Source of the DNA: Sipunculus nudus
Lineage: Eukaryota; Annelida; Sipuncula; Golfingiida; Sipunculidae
Assembly (NCBI GenBank): GCA_026874595.1
Contig: CM049317.1
Coordinates: forward strand, 64,434,118-64,498,117
Direction: 5' to 3'
DNA length: 64,000 nucleotides
Shown here: positions 1 to 12,200 of the stretch, piece after piece
How the letters are laid out: every line of letters starts with the position of its first letter
Position numbering within the stretch: position 1 is the first letter of the stretch
Notes under the pieces: model-generated
Told to the model about the DNA's origin: nothing
Seen by the model: the letters and a program-made list of their open reading frames with translations, nothing else
Databases searched by the model: none
Translations under genes and position numbers: made by a program

Positions 1-840
1 AGCTATAATAGATCCGGACCGACCTTTGGCTTGTTGCCAAATCTAAAATAGTTGGCAGTCTGCAAAGCTATTTATAGATACAGACACAATCTTGGCCTGT
101 TGGTTAATCTTTTTACACATACTGAAAGACTTTGGCTACAATACTTTTTTTCAAGCAAATATATTCATATGATTTGTTTAAAAAAATAATAAGAATAATA
201 AAATATGCAGTCCGTTTATTGTTAAAGGTGGCGCCACATTCCTGTTCTAAAATTCATCAAGCCAAGACCATTTGAACAATCTTGAGAGAGCTCGTCTCTG
301 AGATCATCAACAATTTGGCTGAATGATTTCAAAGAAGAAGAATTTTAAAGTTTTTTTTAATTTTCCCCCCGTAAAATGTAAGCTAATGCAGGTGGGGCCA
401 CGAAAAGCTCAATCCCACAACATTTGATATGTGACAGAGTTTTGCATAAAATTTGGGATTGCTAGTGCCCGCCATTCCTGAGAAATTATGGGTTCATGTA
501 CTGATGACCGATGACTCTCGTACAAAAGAGGTTGATGCAGGTGGCACCACCAATACCTCAATTTCAAATATGAGTCATGTGACCAACATCTGCATACAAT
601 TGGGTGATGATAGCTCCAGCCGTTTCTGATAATGAAATTTTGGTATCTTTTTTCTTGCCAAATGACTAAGTTTAGCTTTCTGTAACTCGGCCAAAATTCA
701 CCGCACTTGAACAATTCGAACAAACTTGAGAGACATGGTTTCAGAGATTATTTCTGTAATGAGGGACCTAAGTGCACATACACCTAATAAAAGTGCACTT
801 CCGGATAAAACTTTGGCTTTTTTCTCAGAGATAATTTATA
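1..840. repeat. Dispersed repeat fragments with GGCGCCAC-type cores
   Basis: No gene is seen here. The stretch is a patchwork of repeat fragments. The phrase ATACAGACACAATCTTGG near 80 recurs near 61173 inside a separate short element, so the left edge is a related copy. Variants of the GGTGGCGCCACC core occur near 228, 393 and 539. The phrase TTTTGCATAAAATTTGG near 440 recurs near 5593. Short ORFs on both strands match nothing recognisable. The family is inferred from internal comparison within the window only. Confidence 0.6.
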
Positions 841-844
841 CCAT

Positions 845-1105
845 AAGGAATAAAAATAATGATGGAAGCACTTCCGCTTCCCCCTCTGGCAGCCATTTTG
901 GGCAAATCCAATATGGCTGCCATCGGCATAGGGATAAAGGCATACTTCTCTGTTAAGCGGTTGGAGTACTTTGATTTTTGTATGAAAGATTAATTTTGCA
1001 AGGTCCTGATTTTTATTGTTGGAGTTTTATACATGTGTCAAGGTTGAAGGCAATGTCATTCTGGTCCAGGTCAAGGTAAATAACCACAAAAAACGTCATT
1101 CTAAA
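845..1105 (+). repeat. Left inverted-repeat arm of the 4.6-kb element
   Basis: Pairs in inverted orientation with 5195-5453. The first ~90 bases match best, including the 15-base block ATGGAAGCACTTCCG. Similarity weakens inward but returns at the GGTCAAGGTAAATAACCAC-like block near 1065-1085. Confidence 0.68.
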
Positions 1106-1197
1106 GCAGTTTTTGCACCCCTTGACAGGTACCTACTTTTTTTTACATAAAACAGAATTAAATTTGAGTGATAAAATTTCACACATACTTGCACTAC

Positions 1198-1203
<6 letters not shown>

Positions 1204-1243
<40 letters not shown>
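1204..1243. repeat. (TA)n microsatellite
   Basis: About 20 uninterrupted TA dinucleotides just inside the left arm of the decayed element. Confidence 0.95.
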
Positions 1244-1246
<3 letters not shown>

Positions 1247-2039
1247 GCAAGAAATATTCAATTCCAGAGACCTTGATTCAATTCCTTAATTAAATAGTTT
1301 CGTTATTTATACAACAGTTCCTACATTGGCAGAGAGGTGTACAGTTTACATAGGCATCACACTAACATTATTTTTAAAAGTGGGATTACTTTTTTTCATT
1401 ATTTTAGATTTGTGGAAAGCATATCACATACATTACTTAAAGGTGCCCATTTACTTACCTTCGGAAAAGAATTTATGTGATTTATGTCTTCCTCTGTGTA
1501 TAAATTAATTATCTAATGGTATTTCTGGTTATAAAAAGTTCTCATAAGGCCTCCGTGAAGAATATATTTAATTTGCTTCTCAACAATATGTTGATCAACA
1601 ACAATGTTGACATACGGGAAAAACCTGTAACCAAAGGTGGTATGTCGCCTATATGCTGAGGTCTAAAGGTTACTTGTTGCAAAACGCCATTTGCAAAGCT
1701 CTGGCTGATCTGACTTGTTGTCAGACGCCCTTGTTCAAATTGTTTTGAATATTTTGTCAGTCTCCAACATATTATTAACGCGTTGATAAAAACAAAACAA
1801 GCAGCCTGTGTGAGGTGATATCCATGTTTGGATAATATCCCTCATACTAATACTAGCTAGAACATATGCAGAAAAGTATAAAATTCAAGAAACTTAGTCG
1901 AACATCTTAGCTAAAGGGTGTCATTATTGACATCGACAGAGAAGACTTGCCTTAGACCATTTACAATGGCTGCTGCATGCCTTCAAGCAACCGCATTGAA
2001 ACAGCAAGAATAGGATTTGCTGGCATCAGGCAAGAAAGT

Positions 2040-4135
2040 CAAAAAGGGAGAGCGCTCTTATCGCTTTGCTCTACCATGACCCATACCCAAACCGAGGCAT
2101 CAGTACTGGAGCAGTGCTTGCTGAGTAGGTGATATCATGTCAAGCGTATGAATTCCTTGAGAGAACAACCCTTGACGAGCTTCATTGACATGGGAGGCAT
2201 TTGTGGTCTAAGAGTAAATCATGAGAGCGAATTTATCGAAGAACTGTGTTGGACACTATCCAATGTCATCTCCTCTGGATGAGTCAGAAGAGTTAATAAC
2301 GTCTCAGTGAAACTGGGGAATTCCTTCCACATTGCCCAAGGAGTCCTGTTGCCACTCCCTGGGAAGGAAGATGTGGTGTCGCAACCTGTGTAGGAATAAA
2401 ACAATGGCAGTGGATAAAACATCTCTGGCCCTAGAGAATCAATAAATGAATGTGCCGGTGTATATCGGTATGATTTTTCAGTGCTAAATTTTATCCACTG
2501 TTCCTGAAGCCCCAGATGTTCAAATATGCTTATACCAAAACAATAACGTCATATTATGCACTTTGAAACAATACCTTTAAATGCGCTTGTTGGGAAGCAT
2601 CAGCAAGGAGAAGTAACATTCTTCCGTCAGCTATCTCGTGGTTACAGGATGAGATATTCTGGATATAATTTTTGGGTGTTCCATGCTATTGACAATCACA
2701 AGAATATCTTTCCTGGAGTAGAGGACTACAGAGAACATACTTGCTGGTTAGCCAACAACTGCATTACTCAGAAAACAACAGATATAAACTATGTCATGAC
2801 GGTTTTGTAGAAATAGTTTCCAGTTGGTGGTTACTGGAGTTGTTTTCTTGACTCCAGTGTGCGTTATTATGACGTCAGATCCTCGCTCTTCTTAAACTTT
2901 CAAACAATCTTCTGAGTAGGTATTCCACATTATATCCAACTGCTGAATGCCACCCTGAATGATAGAAGATATGAAGGGCATAAAATGGTTTGTCAAAGTC
3001 AGCATCTTCCTTTGATTGCATTGACAGAAATATTTGAGTTATCCAAGAGGCAGAAGTTTCTGCATAGAAACTTTGCTGATTCTCTTTGACTCCAGTGGTT
3101 TTGCAAATGTAGGGACATTGTTCCTCTCAATTGAAACAGCAATAGTGCCATTGGTAAGACGGTCGGTTACATAAGTACTAGTCTATGGCCCTGACCTTTA
3201 TTGAATGAGATTTGATTCTTCAAAGTTTGTGTTTTGTCACAAAAGATGTGATTCCTTAAAACATGTGTCAAGCTCTCCCATCAGACAGCACTCTGCAACA
3301 CAATATTCATGAAAATGAGCAAGGCCTCCAGAACATGCGATTTTTAAAAAATCCCGAATAAAAGTGGCCTTCAAAAGGTTTCTGGTCTAGCAAAATCTAT
3401 TTGAGGTGGAATATGGCTGCTTGGATGATCATACGGGCATCTCATCTCCCACATAATTCTACTTTCTAACTCAGTCTTGATTGCTTCTCCTTCAGTTTTC
3501 AGCATATCATGTTTGAATGCCATATCCTTTAGTTCATTCAATGGATGTACAACATTTGACCCTACGATATATGCAGCGAACTTTGCCAAGACAAGTGAAT
3601 TGAGAGCATTATAGAACTGACCTCACATTTGGAAGCAGAACCAGCTCAATCAACAGATCTAGCAGTGTTTTGAATAGAAACATAACGCTTACTTTAATAG
3701 AAAGCATCCATAGCATGTAAATCCGATGCATGGGCTAGTTTTGCAAGGAGTCCAAGGTTTCTCGTTTTTTAAGCCCAAATTTTGAAATTCCGTTCAACAG
3801 CATCAGATGAAGCTTTATGGAGTGCCTCTTCCTCAGTTCTTTTATTACATATCTTGCACGACGGCATGACTGTAGGTATCGTTTAATTTGGATCAAATCT
3901 TTTCGGTAGTTTTTATTACTCTGGTGCTTCACACATTCTCTTTAGTTTCAGTTCCGCTCTCTTCGCCATGGCATTATTGTAAACAGTTCTGCATCTTTTT
4001 AAATAAACAGCTTTCTTTGCAAGCATAGTCTTGGCATCTAACACCTTCATTCCTTCTGGCAGACATTTAATTTTTAAGGTCTCTGAGAATCAGACTGTCC
4101 TCTTTTTCTGTCATCACAAAATTTAAATCTTGATT
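2040..4135 (-). pseudogene. Broken 'TGCDTTS' transposon-type gene
   Basis: Reading the minus strand, coding fragments in several frames succeed each other. The N-terminal side (about 4100-3930) contains KCLPEGMKVLDAKTMLAKK followed by an AMAKRAELKLKRM segment. A middle part near 3750 reads LGLLAKLAHASDLHAMDAF. Near 3580-3370 there is HPLNELKDMAFKHDM. Near 2390-2300 comes the diagnostic block SYTGCDTTSSFPGSGNRT followed by W-MWKEFPSFTETLLTL. After a frameshift, near 2200-2090, it reads NEARQGLFSQGIHTLD and then PTQQALLQY. I recognise this order from large uncharacterised multicopy proteins of corals, Hydra, oysters and fish that behave like transposon genes. Several stops and frameshifts show the copy is dead. 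Its biochemical role is unknown to me. It lies between inverted arms, which suggests the family belongs to a TIR element. Confidence 0.7.
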
Positions 4136-4735
4136 TAAATCTGTGTAAAGGTACATATAACAAGCGACAGTAATAACCATTTACTAGTCATACACACAAA
4201 AGAAGCTCAGAAACAAAAAAAAAACACATGTATATATAGTCTAGTAAGGTGAATTGTGCAGATAACATCACCCTAAAATGATACACTACATTTGTTTCGA
4301 AGTATGAGCTGTTTTAAATGCCTCCGACTTCCGCTATGATACACCAAAACAAACATTCCCTTCTGAGATTATTATCCAGCAGTATCAAATGAAATGGGTT
4401 TCCATGGTTAAGGCAGTCATGTAGAAAAAAAGTAACCGCAAGTTTACCCCTAATAAAGATCAGTACCTCTTGAACAACATTACCCTAAATGGTTTGGCTA
4501 CTGGAATACTCGATTTACATTAACAAGTTGTATATAGAATCCCCTAAGGCTGTGATCGTCATTCGAAACAAATGTCCTTTGTTAATAACGTCAGGAACCT
4601 GAAACTTTAGCCCTGTCAAGCTAACTGACAGCGGCATACGTTATGCAGAAATGTGCTTTTAAATGTAGTTGGTGGCCATCTTGAATTTGTCCATTCTTTT
4701 TAATTAAATATAACTAATAATGGAAGGGAGAGGGT

Positions 4736-5094
4736 CAGGGGCGGATCTAGGATTCAGGAAGAGGAATTAAGGGTCCAAACCCAGGAGACCTAATGACAAA
4801 ACCTTGAAAAAGGTCCTTTGGGCTGGAAAAGGGGAAGGGGGTTCCAGGGGGCAAAATTGGTCTGAAACACTTACAAAAGGTTACAGTGGCTGAAAAATGG
4901 GAGTCCAGTCCTCCTGGACCCCCCCCCCCCCCCCCCCCCCCCAGATCCGCATCTGAGGGTCTAACCATGAAGACCTAAACAAGGTCTTCTGGTTCTGAAA
5001 GGAGGGTGTCCAGGTTGTAAAAGTTTGAAACCCTGAAAAAAAGGCTGTTGAGCTCAAAGGGTGGGAGACGGGGGGGGGGGGGGGATCCGCCACT
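4736..5094. mobile_element. Short hAT-like element(s) with CAGGGGCGGATC ends, composite
   Basis: It begins CAGGGGCGGATCTAGGATT at 4736 and ends GATCCGCCACTA near 5094, the terminal signature also seen at 48085 and 29987. An internal near-end, GATCCGCATCTG, stops at 4955 and is followed by AGGGT; the same five bases precede the element at 4731-4735. So either a 220-bp element with a 5-bp duplication sits beside a partial second copy, or the unit is partly duplicated, since 4956 onward resembles the interior near 4767. Runs of C (about 4918-4942) and G (5071-5084) mark the two right ends. Glycine- or proline-rich reading frames over these runs are not genes. Confidence 0.6.
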
Positions 5095-5194
5095 AGTAAT
5101 TGTACTATTAGTATATTATAGAGTTTTATCCCAGATAAATGTTTCTGTCTTATTTATTAAATGCATGACATCACCTTGTTCAGAATAAAATTAA

Positions 5195-5453
5195 TTTGAG
5201 TGTATTTTGGTGATAATTAACCTTGACCTTGACCCAGTATAGCTGACCTTGATACAATACACCTGCAACACCTTCCCCATTGAACTCAGGATGATGAAAT
5301 AGCCGTATTTCGATACCAAAATCAATTAATTCAAATCACATAATGCAGAAATATGGCATTTTCTCTATACTGATAGCAGCCATCTTGGATTTAAACAAAA
5401 TGGCCGCCAGAAGGGTCGGCGGAAGTGCTTCCATCAATTTTTTTTTATTCCTT
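5195..5453 (-). repeat. Right inverted-repeat arm of the 4.6-kb element
   Basis: Inverted partner of 845-1105. It contains GGAAGTGCTTCCAT near 5421 and a CAAAATGGCCGCCAG block near 5397. The interior portion holds CCTTGACCTTGACCCAG near 5223, which pairs loosely with the GGTCAAGG block in the left arm. Confidence 0.65.
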
Positions 5454-5454
5454 A

Positions 5455-5720
5455 ATATTGAACAATTTGGCTGGACAGTTGCGGAGATGATTTTTACATT
5501 TTTTTTTATCTAAATCTAGGTAAATTCAGATAGCAAAAAAGAAAAAAAATAAATAAATAAGCAAAATCCAATAGAGCTGTTAAGATGACTGATTTTTTGC
5601 ATAAAATTTGGTGATGTTAGCTCCAACCATGTGTTTGATAGCATGTGTTAACGTACGGACGACGGCGGACGGACGACGCTGCGCTATCGAATAAGCTCAC
5701 AGGTTCGCTAAAAATGTTAG
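5455..5720. repeat. Dispersed repeat terminus with GACGGACGGAC motif
   Basis: It continues repeat phrases seen at the window start (GCATAAAATTTGG) and ends in the GC-rich block ACGGACGACGGCGGACGGAC followed by a CTATCGAATAAGCTCAC segment. Such terminal blocks are typical of short multicopy invertebrate repeats. No coding potential is seen. Confidence 0.5.
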
Positions 5721-6176
5721 TACAAGACAGACATATTTATGGATTTGTAGACTACTTACTCGCGGTTACTACAATTTATTTAGCTTCTGGAGACATATCC
5801 TGAGAAATAAAAGCGTGCCGGGACGATGACCATCCATGCGATTATCGATTGTGCTGACATTTCCCCCTCAATTAATAGGTCCCTGTGTACGAGTCTCGTG
5901 CAGAAAGTTCGTGAACTTACGGGATAAAGTCCCACTTTTGTCTTGAGATTAACAAATGAAACTCACCCAGGCAAGAACCAAGGGTCGAACGTCACCCTCC
6001 TTGTACTGAAATAATCTAATTGCGAAGAGGGGTTCGGTTCACATGATTATAACATCATGGATTTTCTTGTGAGATAAATCTCTAGAGACAATCATGCACC
6101 GACGCTTTTTTTCAGTATACCAAACTAAAAGACCGTGTACTCCTGTATCTCCTTAACGCTGAATTCACAATCAGGC

Positions 6177-6213
<37 letters not shown>

Positions 6214-8340
6214 GACCATCCTAATGTCATTAGCCCCTCCTTGACGATTCAAAGTAAGCTCAATCAAAACTTACTTCTTGGAAGAAAACTGACAAACGGA
6301 TCATATCAAATTTACGATCACTGAATATATTTTATGTATTTTTTTCACTTATTGTAATTATCGGTGGACACGATGCTGTGTCTTCACGTCAAACGTATAT
6401 ATTTTCAATATAAGATAAAAACTGCCGAAATGCCTCCATAGCTCAGTTTTTAAAATGGCCTTATGTGACCTTCTGAAATTCAGTTATTTGGAAAAAAAAT
6501 CGGTATCCTCGCCTCAATTTTCATTGCAGCCCTTGATGTACAGCTATCCATTCAATTCTCACTTTTGTCTGGGATTTGATTAGATATTGACAAAATTTAA
6601 CCAAGCAATTTAGTGAATTTACTTGTAGTTTATTATTATGACAAGGTTGCCTCTTACATGCAAAATGATCTATATATAACAACAAATGACGTGAAAAAGT
6701 ACGATATATTCTTTTTAATGTATAAACATATTCTAATTATACAAATAACCAATCGCCCATACAAAACTGTATGATTTTATTTATAAATATTTGCGTATTG
6801 ATACACATTTCATTACAGGATTTTTATGATTTTTAAAGAATCTATAATGAACATGTTAATCCCACAGAAATTATGCCTAATTTAACAATACAAAAAATAT
6901 CACAACACTTTGCGTCGGTAAAAATTGTAAAAAAAAAACTTAGAACTGTTCCAACAAGCCCAAGCACCTACTGACCTGGTTGTACTTGATCATTTAAATA
7001 TCATAATATCATGAACATGTAAATGTTAGTGTAATTATGCTTTGAATTTTAAATAATTAAAAAGTCCTGTGCAAGTACTAAGCGGAGAAAATAAAATTAT
7101 CTCCTTTCTCCCCTGCCGACCGAACTGTTCTTCAACATGGAATACATTCATAATACCTGTAAATATTATTGCCTTTTATAGTTAATGCACATTTTGAAAA
7201 AAATAATAATAAATCCAACTGTTTACATATCCTATATACGTACATATACATTCACCATATATCATTGTGATTCAAGGGTTTGCAACAATCTATATATCTT
7301 TCAACAAAATTTATTTATTTTAGTATGACTATCACGTTGTACTTTGTGCTAGGACAAAAATATTTCTGCTCATAATCTAATATGCAAATTCTCACAATTC
7401 CGATTTAATTCAAAAATATTTTCCCATAAAAATTAAACTCATTCTTACTTTGAGACAAATCCTATATCTAAATGAACATGGCATCTTTACCTCTTTTAAT
7501 TCTACCTTTGATAGAATTTTCCAGCAGTCAATTCCACGTTTCTGATGATGAAGTTTTTCCACGAGTACATTTCAACTTTATGAAAATAATACATTTCAGT
7601 CAGTCAATATAACTTTTATACACTTTGAGACAATATATTTGGACTAGGAGAGGTATGATTAGATTCAAAATTAAAATTCATATTTAAATATTATAAAAGT
7701 AAACGTCTGCACTTCTTTTGATTTCTTTATAAAAAAATGTAGAATTATACCCAGCAGATGGCACCACATATCAAATGGACATCCGGTTAATAGGATGATG
7801 ATGAACAATGTATAATTATGGGCTTCTGGATTTCTGCTTTTTAGTCACAGGTTAGAAATAATCAAGAAATCATTATCTTTAACAGACACACAGAACTATA
7901 AGGCTTCAAATTAATCGTTTTACCTGTAGAGCTAAGGCTGTATCACCATATGATATAATGTCTATTATATCACCCTATTACTTCACTTTGGCTGCATACA
8001 AAAGTGCCCCCTCAAAACTGTCATGTCACACTGACTTATTATCTCTTATTCACCTGTTTATACAATATTATGGCTCTGTATGTGAGTAAACACAGTCCAC
8101 ATGTGTCCGTCTCTATAACACGACTCATGAGCATGAGCAGTAACTCCCAACAAAGCCACCAGTGGTCGTACTCACTTGTGTACAGGACTAAACAAATAGT
8201 TTGAGGGTAAAATACTGGCACCTACAATAATATTTAAAAGAGAAAACACTATATTTCATGTATATTTAACATACCTGGTGTCTTAAAGCCAAATGTTCAA
8301 ATCATGAATCATCACATATCAAGTCCAACATCTAAACCAC
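5721..8340. other. Gene-free AT-rich stretch downstream of the HRG-1 gene
   Basis: No supported gene. It contains a (CT)n tract at 6177-6211 and otherwise unique-looking AT-rich sequence. Short overlapping frames on both strands around 8000-8220 are unrelated to any family I know and lie just downstream of the likely HRG-1 polyadenylation region. Confidence 0.6.
6177..6211. repeat. (CT)n microsatellite
   Basis: Seventeen or so uninterrupted CT dinucleotides. Confidence 0.95.
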
Positions 8341-8347
8341 TGAGTAC

Positions 8348-8353
8348 TTTATT
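8348..8353 (-). terminator. Candidate poly(A) signal of the HRG-1 gene
   Basis: AATAAA on the minus strand, about 710 bases after the stop codon at 9066. It is the first canonical hexamer I noticed downstream, which would give a 3' untranslated region of about 0.7 kb. This is unproven without transcript data. Confidence 0.35.
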
Positions 8354-9065
8354 CTGTGACACACTTCACATCTGCATATGAAACATGTTGCAGGTTGCCA
8401 TTTTGGCTGATATGACTGATTTTTGTCTTCTGTTCTGGCACAGAATTAGTGTAAGAGAAGGTCTCTTAAGGTATGCTGTGGAATATTACATTTTACCAAT
8501 ACACCGGTAATGACAACAAACATGGCAGATAAAGCATTAATTTCAATTGGTCAGAAAAATCAGTAACTTCTGAGGTAACATCACAAATTAGATTTAGTGT
8601 AATGAAAATTCTCTTATCCAACTCTAAGTACTGTCATTCAAAACTTTTACAAATATTAATTTCACTAACATATTTCACACAATCAGTTGTTGCCCTGTGA
8701 CAATTCATGATCTGTGCATTAAAATGATTGATATAATCAGCAGAAAATATGTCATATATAATACAAAATATGACTCTTCAATCATATGATTTATACATAT
8801 TTTTACATATCACAAACGATTAAGCTATGTATTAATATTTATGATCTAAGATGATTTTACATAACCATAAGTGCTGATATAAGGTTTCGGGTACATAAAA
8901 TTTACCTGTGTTCAAAACACCTCCATGGTCACTTATTTAAGTACACTCATTAACATTTCACTTTTGTCACTCAACCTACAACTTTTATACAGGGGTCCAG
9001 ACTTGTACCATATTTCTTCAGTGAAAAAGGTTAGTAATTTTTGGCCTTTTGTGTTATTATTTTAG

Positions 9066-9226
9066 TTATATCTTCTCATAGCTGTGACTGACAGAATCTG
9101 CAGACACCCCATGCATATCCTCATACAAGCGTTTGTAGTTTCTTGCGTAGTAAAAGAGAAGAAATCCCCACTTCCATGTCATGAAACACCAGATCACCAC
9201 AAGGTAGTAGCCATCAGGGGTCAGAG
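9066..9226 (-). CDS. SLC48A1: HRG-1 exon 3
   Basis: 161 bases after the acceptor ATTTTCAG, ending in TAA. It encodes the short exoplasmic loop, the fourth span, the YARNY motif and a 22-residue tail ending SYEKI. Confidence 0.93.
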
Positions 9227-12200
9227 CTGAAAATGAAATATATAAATAATTTATTCAATCATACAGGGCTGAACTTCCCAGCATTTCATGAAATCAAGAT
9301 TCCCTACATTTCCTTGGGGCATTTAAAAGAAAAATTCAAGGATAATCCTGTTTCAAGTTAAACACATGTATTTTTCTATTAGCAGGACCTTGGAATACAA
9401 CTATTATAATATAAGGACTGCCACTTATTACTTTTTTCAGGTGTTAATCTTTTCAGACTTTTCCTGCTCAAATCATCATATACCAGCTAAGGATAATTTT
9501 AGGCTATATACCGGTACACATATTTTATAACTTAGTTAGAAAAAAAGTTTTAGCTACTGGAGTCTATCCAACTTAAAAATTTAATCTCTTTTTTTTTTTT
9601 TACTAGAATTAACCAGTGCTTTCCTGGCTAGTTTGTTCCTAAGGCTATACACATAGAAGGTTGATGATATTTTACTGCAAAATTTTATATTTTATTAAAA
9701 AGCTCACCTATCCAGATGTTGGAGTTAATGGGGTATGATGATGGTATGCAAGTACATTTTTTAGTGGTAATGTGGTATCTTGTTCAAGAAGGCTTCTCTT
9801 CTTGTAATTTTAACCTTTATCTGTGGTGATGTGGTGTCTTGATCAAAAAGGCTTCTCTTCTGGTGATTTTAATCTTTATCTGTGGTAATGTGGTGTCTTG
9901 TTAAAGTAGGCTTCTCTTCTTGTGATTTTAACCTTTATCTGTGGTAATGTGGTATCTTGTTCAAGAAGGCTTCTCTTCTAGTGATTTTAACCTTTATCTG
10001 TGGTGATGTGGTGTCTTGTTCATGAAGGCTTCTCTTCTTGTGATTTTAACCTTTATCTGTGGTAATGTGGTGTCTTGTTAAAGTAGGCTTCTCTTCTTGT
10101 GATTTTAACCTTTATCTGTGGTGATGTGGTGTCTTGTTCAAAAAGGCTTCTCTTCTGGTGATTTTAACCTTTATCTGTGGTGATGTGGTGTCTTGTTCAC
10201 GAAGGCTTCTCTTCTGGTGATTTTAACCTTTATCTGTGGTAATGTGGTGTCTTGTTAAAGAAGGCTTCTCTTCTTGTGATTTAAACCTATATCTGTGGTG
10301 ATGTGGTGTCTTGTTCACGAAGGCTTCTCTTCTGGTGATTGTAACCTTATCTGTGGTGATGTGGTGTCTTGTTCACGAAGGCTTCTCTTCTTGTGATTTT
10401 AACCTTTATCTGTGGTGATGTGGTGTTTTGTTCAAGGGGCCTTCTCTTCTGGTGATTTTAACCTTTTTCTGTGGAAATGTGGTGTTTTGTTAAAGGAGGC
10501 TTCTCTTCTTGTGATTTTAACCTTTATCTGTTGTAATGTGGTGTCTTGTTCAAGAAGGCTTCTCTTCTTGTGATTTTAACCTTTATCTGTGGTGATGTGG
10601 TGTCTTGTTCATGAAGGCTTCTCTTCTTTTGATTTTAACCTTTATCTCTGGTAATGTGGTGTCTTGTTCACAAAGGCTTCTCTTCTTGTGATTTTAACCT
10701 TTATCTGTGGTAATGTGGTGTCTTGTTAAAGAAGGCTTCTGTTCTCGTGATTTTAATCTTTATCTGTGGTGATGTGGTGTCTTGTTCATGAAGGCTTCTC
10801 TTCTGGTGATTTTAACCTTTATCTGTGGTAATGTGGTGTCTTGTTAAAGTAGGCTTCTCTTCTTGTGATTTTAACCTTTATCTGTGGTGATGTGGTGTTT
10901 TGTTCAAGAAGGCTTCTCTTCTGGTGATTTTAACCTTTATCTGTGGTAATGTGGTGTTTTGTTAAAGAAGGCTTCTCTTCTTGTGATTTTAACCTTTATC
11001 TGTGGTAATGTGGTGTTTTTTTCAAGAAGGCTTCTCTTCTTGTGATTTTAACCTTTATCTGTGGTAATGTGGTGTCTTGTTAAAGAAGGCTTCTCTTCTT
11101 GTGATTTTAAACTTTATCTGTGGTAATGTGGTGTCTTGTTAAAGTAGGCTTCTCTTCTTGTGATTTTAACCTTTATCTGTGGTGATGTGGTGTCTTGTTC
11201 AAAAAGGCTTCTCTTCTGGTGATTTTAACCTTTATCTGTGGTGATGTGGTGTCTTGTTCAAGAAGGCTTCTCTTCTGGTGATTTTAACCTTTATCTGTGG
11301 TGATGTGGTGTTTTGTTCAAAAGGCTTCTCTTCTGGTGATTTTAACCTTTATCTGTGGTAATGTGGTGTCTTGTAAAAGAAGGCTTCTTTTCTTGTGATT
11401 TTAACCTTTATCTGTGGTAATGTGGTGTCTTGTTCAAGAAGGCTTCTCTTCTTGTGATTTTAACCTTAATCTGTGGTAATGTGGTGTCTTGTTAAAGGAG
11501 GCTTCTTTTCTTTTCTTTTCATTAGACAGGGTGATAATGCATTATGATATACTGTGTATTATAAATTTGAAACTCTCTTAAACTTGGCGCTACCTACAGT
11601 AGCTAGGATGATAATGCATTATGATATACCGTGTATTGTTAATTTTAAACTCTCTTAAACATGGTGCCCCCATCAGAAGCTAGGCTGATAATGCATTATG
11701 ATATACTGTGTATTGTAAATTTTAAACTCTCTTAAACTTGGCGCCACCTACAGTAGCTAGCCTGATAATGCATTATGAAATACTGTGTATTGTAAATTTT
11801 AAACTCTCTTAAACATGTTGCCACCTACATTAGACAGGGTGATAATGCATTATGATATACTGTGTATTATAAATTTGAAACTCTTAAACTTGGCGCTACC
11901 TACAGTAGCTAGGATGATAATGCATTATGATATACTGTGTATTGTGAATTTTAAACTCTCTTAAACATGGTGCCCCCATCAGAAGCTAGGCTGATAATGC
12001 ATTATGATATACTGTGTATTGTAAATTTGAAACTCTCTTAAACATGGTGCCACCTACAGTAGTTAGGCTGATAATGCATTATGATATACTGTGTATTGTA
12101 AATTTTAAACTCTCTTAAACATGGCACCACCTACAGTAGCTAGGCTGATAATGCATTATGATATACTGTGTATTGTAAATTTTAAACTCTCTTAAACATG

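Larger units (their letters stand above)
845..5453 (-). mobile_element. Decayed TIR transposon carrying a TGCDTTS-family gene
   Basis: Two long inverted arms bracket this interval. The sequence starting AAGGAATAAAAAT at 845 is repeated in reverse complement ending at 5453. Both arms then share a block with ATGGAAGCACTTCCG, a CCATTTTG segment, an ATGGCTGC segment and, further in, a GGTCAAGG segment. Between the arms lies a broken minus-strand gene (about 2040-4135) and a nested short element (4736-5094). The natural reading is a dead cut-and-paste element of about 4.6 kb. I could not find a target-site duplication, because both arms are flanked by other repeats, so the true ends may lie slightly further out. 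Confidence 0.62.

Noticed and set aside
2556-2810. 84-codon plus-strand frame
   Set aside because: It lies antisense within the decayed transposon gene and shows no recognisable domain.
4747-5093. Glycine- and proline-rich minus-strand frames
   Set aside because: They arise from poly-C and poly-G runs in the ends of a MITE.
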